From positions 1 to 5,899 of the forward strand of contig JAPOHS010000061.1 of NCBI GenBank assembly GCA_029979325.1: DNA of 5,899 nucleotides. The letters run 5' to 3'. The notes beneath the pieces are model-generated. The model had not been told where the DNA came from and ran no database searches. It saw nothing but the letters and a program-made list of their open reading frames with translations. Made by a program: the position numbers and the translations under genes. Of this stretch, positions 1-5,121 are shown one piece after another. The DNA is from Pseudomonadota bacterium (GTDB lineage: Bacteria; Pseudomonadota; Gammaproteobacteria; UBA11654). The stretch's first letter is position 1, and each line of letters opens with the position of its first letter.

Positions 1-1
1 A

Positions 2-379
2 TCGATTCTATTCGTCTTTTATTTCATGAGTGAGAATTCTGATTATCCGCATTTGGGATTAGCGCTTGCCTTTTCAATTGCATCAATCACTAATGCAGGC
101 TTGTTGCTTTTCAGGCTCATTGGCGATGGGTTGATTGAGCTAAATCAAGATGGCCTGATGCATGTCCTTAGAATTACATTGGCTACGGCTGCAATGATTG
201 CTTTTTTAATGGCTTTTAATCCAGAAAATTCACTGTGGGCAAACAGTGTACTTTCAGAAAGGCTGAGATCACTATTCTTTCTAATCTCGTTGTCAGTGAT
301 TATTTATTTTTCAATTCTTTTTCTTCTTGGTTTTAGGTTGAAGGACTTACGTATTGAATCCACAAGCGAGCGACTATAA
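2..379 (+). CDS. murJ: Lipid II flippase MurJ (MviN), C-terminal fragment
   Basis: MurJ is the inner-membrane MOP-superfamily flippase that moves lipid II across the membrane for peptidoglycan synthesis. The frame is open from base 2 with no stop before TAA at 377-379, so this is the last ~125 residues of a gene that begins outside the window; the internal ATG at 26 is not the true start. Seen directly: mostly hydrophobic sequence with about three to four membrane segments, the pattern HLGLALAFSIASITNAGLLL, then a helix ending in LGFRLKDL and a short polar tail. From family knowledge, E. coli MurJ has a matching 'GLSLS...LNAALLY' helix and ends with 'LGFKVKEF'. The next gene starts 23 bases downstream, and murJ lies just upstream of the ileS-lspA region in many gammaproteobacteria, which supports the call. 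Only the last helices are visible, so the catalytic cavity residues cannot be checked. Confidence 0.86.
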   Translation, partial: SILFVFYFMSENSDYPHLGLALAFSIASITNAGLLLFRLIGDGLIELNQDGLMHVLRITLATAAMIAFLMAFNPENSLWANSVLSERLRSLFFLISLSVIIYFSILFLLGFRLKDLRIESTSERL

Positions 380-380
380 T
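354..380 (+). promoter_or_regulatory. Possible weak promoter for ileS over the murJ stop codon
   Basis: A perfect TATAAT lies at 375-380, overlapping the murJ stop codon. The best -35 candidate is TTGAAT at 354-359, four of six matches to TTGACA, with a short 15-base spacer. A transcript would start near 387 and leave a leader of about 16 bases before the ileS ATG at 403. In AT-rich DNA such a hexamer can occur by chance, and ileS may simply be co-transcribed with murJ, so this is only a candidate. Confidence 0.22.
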
Positions 381-402
381 ATGCACATCAAAATGAGCAT
401 CT

Positions 403-3192
403 ATGAAAGATTATAAAGACACTTTGAATCTACCAGGTACGTCTTTTCCTATGAAGGCGAATCTGCCCAATCGAGAACCTGAAATTCTAAAATTTTGGGA
501 TGAAATTGATTTGTATAAGGAAATCAGAAAGAAAGGAGAAGGCAAAAAACCTTTTCTTCTCCTGGACGGTCCCCCATATGCGAATGGAAAAATTCATATA
601 GGGCATGCTCTCAACAAGATTTTGAAAGACTTCATTGTCAAGTCAAAAACTTTGTTTGGGTATGATGCACCTTATCTTCCTGGTTGGGATTGTCATGGCC
701 TACCAATTGAGCATCAGGTAGAAAAGAAGAAAGGGAAGGTTGGTCCCAAATTGACTGCAAGAGAATTCAGAGACCATTGCCGTGAATATGCGTTGAGACA
801 AGTTGAAGAGCAAAAAGAGGACTTCATTCGTTTAGGGGTACCCGGAGAGTGGGACAATCCATATTTGACTCTTGATAAAAGATATGAAGCAGAGCAGATT
901 CGAGCATTTGCTGAAATATATGCAAATAATCATGTGACATATGGGCATAAACCAGTGCACTGGTGTTTGGATTGTCAGTCTGCTTTGGCTGAGGCAGAAG
1001 TGGAGTATATGGATAAAGTTTCCACATCAGTCGATGTATTATTCAAGATAGTCGATCCTTCTGATTTTATTAAAAGAGCAAACACAAAGAAAATCGATGA
1101 CCAAACCGATTTATATATTCCTATCTGGACAACAACACCATGGACACTTCCATCTAATGAAGCGGTTGCGATGGGTGGAGAGATTTCCTACGGAATCTAT
1201 GGTTTGCGAATTGATGAAAGAGACATTCTTGTGATTATTGCCAATGATCTTAAACAGAGTATTGAAAACAGGTGGAGAGTCGAAAACTTAGAAATGCTCG
1301 AAGAAATCACTGCTGAAAACTTTTCAGGACTTCAGTTACAGCATCCATTTGATGAACGAAGTGTGCCTGTTCTGTTGGGAGATCATGTTACCACTGAAAA
1401 TGGAACCGGTTCAGTTCACACCGCGCCTGCACATGGGCATGAGGATTTTCAACTCGGAAAAGAAAACGATTTGGATCTCAACTGCTATGTCAATAGCTAT
1501 GGTGTATTCACCAATGCAAAAGAGAGTTTTGCCAATGATCATATTTTTAAATCTGAATCCAACATCATTGAAAGATTGCGTGAGTCGGGCTTACTCATTT
1601 CAAATGAAAAATTTGAACACAGCTACCCACACTGTTGGAGACACAAAACGCCTGTGATCTTCAGAACAACAAGACAGTGGTTTATTAGTATGGAAAATGA
1701 AGACTTTCGTTCTGCTTGCTTGAAGTCCATCAAAGATGTTGAGTGGAAACCAACATGGGGAGAAGAGAGAATCAATGGAATGATTGAAACAAGACCAGAT
1801 TGGTGTATTTCGAGACAAAGATATTGGGGTGTGCCTATTCCGCTATTTACTCATAAAGATGATCAGACTATTCATCCCGATACTCCAAAACTTCTCAAGC
1901 AGATTGCCGATAAAATCGAGGATCAGGGAATTGATGCTTGGTTTGATGCAGATGCTGAAGAATTTCTGAGTGATGATGCAAATTCATATGATAAATCTAC
2001 CGATACAATGGATGTTTGGATGGATTCGGGAATTGCCCACAAAACCGTCAGCCATCTTTTTGATCACATTACAAATGAAGCTGACCTGTATCTTGAGGGA
2101 TCTGACCAGCACCGAGGTTGGTTCCAAAGCTCTCTGCTTACCTCAGTAGCAATCAATAATCATGCACCATATAAAGAAGTGCTCACGCATGGATTCGTAG
2201 TGGATGAAAATGGACACAAGATGTCCAAGTCACTTGGAAATACTGTCTCACCTCAATCAGTGATTAATAATATGGGCGCCGATATCCTGAGACTTTGGGT
2301 TGCATCCACTGATTACACCAGTGAAATGAAAATTTCCGATCAGATATTAAAACGCAATGCTGATACTTATAGAAGAATCAGAAATACAGCAAGATTTTTA
2401 TTGAGTAATCTGAATGATTTTGATCCCAAAACCAATCAACAAAAAGTCGAAGACTTGGTTTTACTGGATCAATTAGCCATACAGCGATTGGCAATCTTGA
2501 ATGAGCAAATTATGAATGAATATAACAATTATTCATTTCATAAGATTATTCAGCTTTTACATAACTTTTGTGTCAATGACATGGGCGGATTCTATTTAGA
2601 TATTCTTAAAGATCGACTTTATACAATGCCTTCAAACTCATTTGGAAGAAGGTCAGCTCAAACAGCTTTATACTTAATAGCAGAATCATTGACTCGTTGG
2701 ATAGCTCCAATCTTATCTTTTACCGCTGAGGAAATATGGAAACATATGCCTGAAAGAGAAGTAGAATCTGTATTTCTTTCTGAGTGGTTAGATTTGCCAA
2801 AGTTTGAGTCAGATATTGATTGGGATCAATTAAATCAAATCAATGCTATTGCTTTGAAAGCATTGGAGGTTGCAAGAGATAATGGTGAAATCGGTTCCTC
2901 ATTAGATGCTCACTTGATTATTTCTGTTGATCAAGAAACCCATGATCTTCTGAACCAATTTTCTGAAGAACTTCGATTCTTATTTATCACTTCATCTGTA
3001 GATCTTCAGTTAGATGATGCATTGGATTCCAATCAAGACATAAGCGTAATTGTGAAAAAGTCTGATGCAGAAAAATGTGGCAGATGCTGGCACAGGCAAG
3101 AATCAGTCGGTGATTCTGATGAACATCCTGAAATTTGTGCGCGGTGTATCAGCAACATCAGTGATTCTCCAGAAGTGAGATCATTTTTCTAA
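403..3192 (+). CDS. ileS: Isoleucyl-tRNA synthetase (bacterial type, class Ia)
   Basis: This cytosolic enzyme attaches isoleucine to tRNA-Ile and hydrolyses mischarged valine. The 929-residue product matches the usual length (E. coli 938). Domains in order: Rossmann catalytic fold with HIGH signature at 65-68 in PYANGKIHIGHAL and GWDCHGLPIEHQVEKK at 94-109; CP1 editing domain with TTTPWTLPSNEAV (243-255) and GTGSVHTAPAHGHEDF (335-350 region), whose Asp348 corresponds to the editing-site Asp; WCISRQRYWG (467-476); KMSKS loop at 606-610; anticodon-binding helical domain (~650-800); and a C-terminal zinc knuckle with Cys892, Cys895, Cys912 and Cys915. The C-terminal zinc module indicates the standard bacterial form. 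ATG 403 is chosen because MKDYKDTLNLPGTSFPMKAN is the expected N-terminus; the ribosome site is poor (only GAG at 395-397). The motif usually written WFDSG is WMDSG here (539-543). lspA follows with no gap. Confidence 0.98.
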   Translation: MKDYKDTLNLPGTSFPMKANLPNREPEILKFWDEIDLYKEIRKKGEGKKPFLLLDGPPYANGKIHIGHALNKILKDFIVKSKTLFGYDAPYLPGWDCHGLPIEHQVEKKKGKVGPKLTAREFRDHCREYALRQVEEQKEDFIRLGVPGEWDNPYLTLDKRYEAEQIRAFAEIYANNHVTYGHKPVHWCLDCQSALAEAEVEYMDKVSTSVDVLFKIVDPSDFIKRANTKKIDDQTDLYIPIWTTTPWTLPSNEAVAMGGEISYGIYGLRIDERDILVIIANDLKQSIENRWRVENLEMLEEITAENFSGLQLQHPFDERSVPVLLGDHVTTENGTGSVHTAPAHGHEDFQLGKENDLDLNCYVNSYGVFTNAKESFANDHIFKSESNIIERLRESGLLISNEKFEHSYPHCWRHKTPVIFRTTRQWFISMENEDFRSACLKSIKDVEWKPTWGEERINGMIETRPDWCISRQRYWGVPIPLFTHKDDQTIHPDTPKLLKQIADKIEDQGIDAWFDADAEEFLSDDANSYDKSTDTMDVWMDSGIAHKTVSHLFDHITNEADLYLEGSDQHRGWFQSSLLTSVAINNHAPYKEVLTHGFVVDENGHKMSKSLGNTVSPQSVINNMGADILRLWVASTDYTSEMKISDQILKRNADTYRRIRNTARFLLSNLNDFDPKTNQQKVEDLVLLDQLAIQRLAILNEQIMNEYNNYSFHKIIQLLHNFCVNDMGGFYLDILKDRLYTMPSNSFGRRSAQTALYLIAESLTRWIAPILSFTAEEIWKHMPEREVESVFLSEWLDLPKFESDIDWDQLNQINAIALKALEVARDNGEIGSSLDAHLIISVDQETHDLLNQFSEELRFLFITSSVDLQLDDALDSNQDISVIVKKSDAEKCGRCWHRQESVGDSDEHPEICARCISNISDSPEVRSFF

Positions 3193-3711
3193 ATGAGCCT
3201 TTATATATTTAGAATATTCATTGTTGCAGCAGTCATTATTCTTGATCAATGGTCAAAGAACCTAATCGTTGCTTCTTTTAGTGAGTATGAGAGATTAAAT
3301 ATTTTTAGCTTTCTGGATCTCACATTGATATTTAATAAAGGGATTGCTTTCAGTCTATTTGATTATCAATCTGGGCTTCAAACACTTCCTTTAATTGCCG
3401 TTTCACTATTAGCCATCTTGTTCTTTATTTTTCTTTTAATCAAAAACACTTGGTCAAAGACAGAAGAGTTTGGGATTCTATTGATCATCGGCGGCGCCAT
3501 TGGAAATCTTATGGATCGAATAATGCAAGGCGCTGTTACAGATTTTATCCTTTTTTATTACGAAAGAAGATTTATAGACATAGATGGGATTGATACTATT
3601 CGACACTTTTATTTTCCTGCGTTCAATTTGGCTGATAGTTTTATTACAATTGGAATTCTGATGCTATTGGTTGCAGAACTTTTAAAAAAAAGAAAATCAA
3701 TAAGACATTGA
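3193..3711 (+). CDS. lspA: Lipoprotein signal peptidase (signal peptidase II)
   Basis: LspA is an inner-membrane aspartyl protease that removes the signal peptide from diacylglyceryl-modified prolipoproteins. The 172-residue product has four predicted membrane helices (about 4-24, 63-86, 92-109, 142-165). Conserved motifs are present: DQWSK at 18-22, NKGIAFS at 48-54, GGAIGNLMDR at 100-109, VTDF containing catalytic Asp117, and FNLADS containing catalytic Asp148. The ATG directly follows the ileS TAA (TAA|ATG), implying translational coupling, a common arrangement for ileS-lspA. No good ribosome site is seen beyond a purine-rich stretch in the ileS end. The odd feature is the distance between the catalytic aspartates: 31 residues, against 18 in E. 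coli and 19 in Pseudomonas aeruginosa, so the periplasmic segment after helix 3 carries about 12-13 extra residues, rich in charged residues. The ends and motifs are otherwise intact, so an active enzyme is expected. Confidence 0.97.
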   Translation: MSLYIFRIFIVAAVIILDQWSKNLIVASFSEYERLNIFSFLDLTLIFNKGIAFSLFDYQSGLQTLPLIAVSLLAILFFIFLLIKNTWSKTEEFGILLIIGGAIGNLMDRIMQGAVTDFILFYYERRFIDIDGIDTIRHFYFPAFNLADSFITIGILMLLVAELLKKRKSIRH

Positions 3712-3716
3712 AAATA

Positions 3717-3745
3717 TTGGAAAAATAAGGAATCCATTTTAGAAT
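3717..3745 (+). promoter_or_regulatory. Candidate sigma70-type promoter for the Irr-like gene
   Basis: In the 40-base gap after lspA, TTGGAA at 3717-3722 (four of six to TTGACA) and TAGAAT at 3740-3745 (five of six to TATAAT) are separated by exactly 17 bases. The expected transcription start, six to seven bases past the -10, falls at about 3751-3753, on the ATG at 3752. No Shine-Dalgarno sequence is well placed before that ATG (AAGG at 3727-3730 is about 21 bases away), which fits a leaderless mRNA. Inference from spacing only. Confidence 0.42.
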
Positions 3746-3751
3746 AGCGTT

Positions 3752-4168
3752 ATGGATGATGTAATTGAGTTGAAATCAAAGGTTCAGGAAAAGCTTAAGC
3801 TCTATGGTTTAAGGCCCACAAGAGCTCGCACTCGCATCGGTATGATCTTGCTTGATAAGCCAAAACATTTATCAGCAGAACAAGTGCATGAAAAACTAAA
3901 ACAAAAGGGCTATACCATATCAAAGGCCACTGTTTACAACACATTGAATGCATTTGCCAAATACGGCATAGTGAGCGAAGTAACAATTGATCCCAGCCGA
4001 ACCTATTATGACTCCACCACAAAACCTCATCATCACTTCTTTAATGTTGATACCGGTCAATTGATGGATATAGCAAGCGATGATATGAGTGTCGAGAATA
4101 TCCCAAGACTTCCGGATAATACACAGATACAGGATCTTGAAATTGTCGTCAAGATCTCAAATAAGTAG
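3752..4168 (+). CDS. Fur-family transcriptional regulator, Irr-like
   Basis: This is a 138-residue DNA-binding protein of the Fur superfamily. Residues ~10-75 form the winged helix domain: GLRPTRARTRIGMILL (19-34), LSAEQVHEKLK (40-50) and the recognition-helix signature SKATVYNTLNAFAKYGIV (57-74). The dimerisation/metal part holds TYYDSTTKPHHHFF (84-97) with three consecutive histidines at 93-95, and ends in LEIVVKI. Two traits point to the Irr subgroup rather than Fur, Zur or PerR: HHHFF is followed directly by 'TGQLMDI' rather than a CxxC zinc site, and the protein contains no cysteine at all. The HHHFF...DI layout and the C-terminal 'VVVKI' pattern match alphaproteobacterial Irr as I recall it; Irr responds to heme and represses or activates iron-related genes. 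The cysteine-containing heme regulatory motif of Bradyrhizobium Irr is absent. The gene is likely the first of a unit including the genes downstream. Family certain, Irr-like function inferred. Confidence 0.9.
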   Translation: MDDVIELKSKVQEKLKLYGLRPTRARTRIGMILLDKPKHLSAEQVHEKLKQKGYTISKATVYNTLNAFAKYGIVSEVTIDPSRTYYDSTTKPHHHFFNVDTGQLMDIASDDMSVENIPRLPDNTQIQDLEIVVKISNK

Positions 4169-4174
4169 TTCAAA

Positions 4175-4180
4175 TAGGAG
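4175..4180 (+). promoter_or_regulatory. Strong ribosome binding site for the BI-1/YccA gene
   Basis: TAGGAG, containing the AGGAG core, sits six A bases upstream of ATG 4187. It is the clearest Shine-Dalgarno sequence in the window and fixes this start; neighbouring genes have weak or no such sites. It suggests the membrane protein is translated independently and more strongly than the regulator before it. Confidence 0.85.
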
Positions 4181-4186
4181 AAAAAA

Positions 4187-4957
4187 ATGGCTCGTCATCG
4201 TGCGCTAGAAATGTTTGGCAGATCAGGTAACCCAGCTTTTAGAAGCAAAGCTTTTACTCATCGTTCATCTGATTTTTCTACCAATGAGGTAATGACTCTA
4301 TCGGGTGCAGTCAACAAGACTGGGTTTTATTTATTGTTGTGTACCTTAACAGCTGCATTGAATTGGAACTTGCTTTATAGCAACCCTGGTTTAGCTAGTG
4401 GATTGTTTTACTTTGGGCTCATCGGAGGCTTCATTACTGCAATGGTTACTATTTTTAAACCAACCGCAGCCAATATATCTGCTCCTATATATGCCGCGCT
4501 TCAAGGATTGGCCTTGGGGGCTGTTTCAGCCATGTATGAGTCTGCCTTTGATGGAATTGTCATACAAGCTTTGGCACTCACTTTTGGTACCCTTGCTGCC
4601 TTATTACTGGCATACAAATCTGGTCTGATTAAACCCACTGAGAATTTTAGATTAATGCTATTTGCAGCAACCGGGGGTGTTTTCATTCTCTATTTTATTA
4701 GTTTTATCATGAGCTTCTTTGGGGGACCCATAGGATTCATTCATTCAAACAGCTTGATGGGCATTGGTTTTAGCCTCGTCGTTGTGGCGATTGCTGCACT
4801 CAATCTGGTGCTTGATTTTGACTTCATCGAGCAAGCTGCAGAACAGGGTGCGCCAAAATATCTCGAGGCCTATGGCGCTTTTTCATTGATGGTCACTCTG
4901 ATCTGGCTTTATCTTGAAATCCTCAGACTCTTAGCAAAAATTTATTCGAGAGATTAG
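4187..4957 (+). CDS. Bax inhibitor-1/YccA family membrane protein
   Basis: A 256-residue polytopic inner-membrane protein of the Bax inhibitor-1 (TMBIM) superfamily, in the bacterial PF12811-like subgroup. A ~42-residue polar N-terminus containing NPAFRSKAF (15-23) and MTLSGAVNKTG (36-46) precedes about seven hydrophobic helices (roughly 47-64, 72-92, 97-118, 124-145, 154-178, 190-212, 228-250). The family signature is clear in NLVLDFDFIEQ (206-216) and GAPKYLEAYGAF (221-232) followed by LIWLYLEILRLL. In the structurally known relative BsYetJ a pair of C-terminal aspartates gates a pH-sensitive calcium leak; acidic residues lie in the corresponding region here (Asp210, Asp212, Glu215), but exact equivalence is not established. 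Bacterial function is poorly defined; calcium flux or membrane stress roles are proposed for relatives. It follows the Irr-like gene by 18 bases and its stop overlaps the next start, so it is probably in the same operon. Confidence 0.93.
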   Translation: MARHRALEMFGRSGNPAFRSKAFTHRSSDFSTNEVMTLSGAVNKTGFYLLLCTLTAALNWNLLYSNPGLASGLFYFGLIGGFITAMVTIFKPTAANISAPIYAALQGLALGAVSAMYESAFDGIVIQALALTFGTLAALLLAYKSGLIKPTENFRLMLFAATGGVFILYFISFIMSFFGGPIGFIHSNSLMGIGFSLVVVAIAALNLVLDFDFIEQAAEQGAPKYLEAYGAFSLMVTLIWLYLEILRLLAKIYSRD

Positions 4958-5118
4958 TGAGCTCTGACCTTTTTTTCTCTGTTCTGATTGTTATATCTCT
5001 CGGAATATTTTTTTATTTTGGAAGCATCAGGGCTTCACAAAAGCAGACTCAAAGGGACGATAGAATAAATTGGGGTGAATCGATCTTTAAAAAAATCAAA
5101 CGTAAGTTTTCAAAATAA
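4957..5118 (+). CDS. Small single-pass membrane protein, unknown function (53 aa)
   Basis: A short frame starts at GTG 4957, whose G is the last base of the upstream TAG stop (TAGTG overlap), and ends at TAA 5116-5118. The predicted protein has one strongly hydrophobic helix at residues ~5-24 (DLFFSVLIVISLGIFFYFGS), then a polar charged tail (about residues 25-53) with the basic end KKIKRKFSK, suggesting an inserted N-terminal anchor and a cytoplasmic tail by the positive-inside rule. Support for a real gene: the translationally coupled start, the fit between two genes with only three bases before the mrp start, and a coherent membrane-then-basic composition. No Shine-Dalgarno is required if coupled. 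I do not recognise a family. The T-run at 4970-4976 encodes part of the helix. It could be a chance frame, but the tight packing would otherwise leave a 164-base gap in an otherwise gapless stretch. Confidence 0.62.
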   Translation: MSSDLFFSVLIVISLGIFFYFGSIRASQKQTQRDDRINWGESIFKKIKRKFSK

Positions 5119-5121
5119 GTC

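Noticed and set aside
26..379. A stand-alone 117-residue membrane protein starting at ATG 26
   Set aside because: The frame is open back to base 2 and the sequence matches the MurJ C-terminus, so ATG 26 is an internal methionine.
824..1027. Antisense open frame inside ileS
   Set aside because: It lies opposite a strongly conserved catalytic-domain stretch of ileS and shows no recognisable protein features; the same holds for the other antisense or out-of-frame openings inside ileS, the BI-1 gene, the regulator and mrp.
3681..3711. A-rich stretch at the end of lspA as a terminator on the opposite strand
   Set aside because: No hairpin borders it, no gene on the minus strand ends here, and it encodes the usual lysine-rich C-terminus (KKRKS) of LspA.
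3717..3737. Inverted repeat TGGA-N11-TCCA in the lspA-regulator gap as an operator
   Set aside because: Arms are only four bases and the repeat does not resemble any Fur or Irr site that I know; expected by chance in a short AT-rich gap.
4948..4980. Possible rho-independent terminator after the BI-1 gene (GAGCTC and AGAG/CTCT near a 7-T run at 4970-4976)
   Set aside because: The best stem is only four base pairs with a 9-base loop and is not G+C rich, and the T-run is explained by codons for Leu-Phe-Phe in the small membrane protein.
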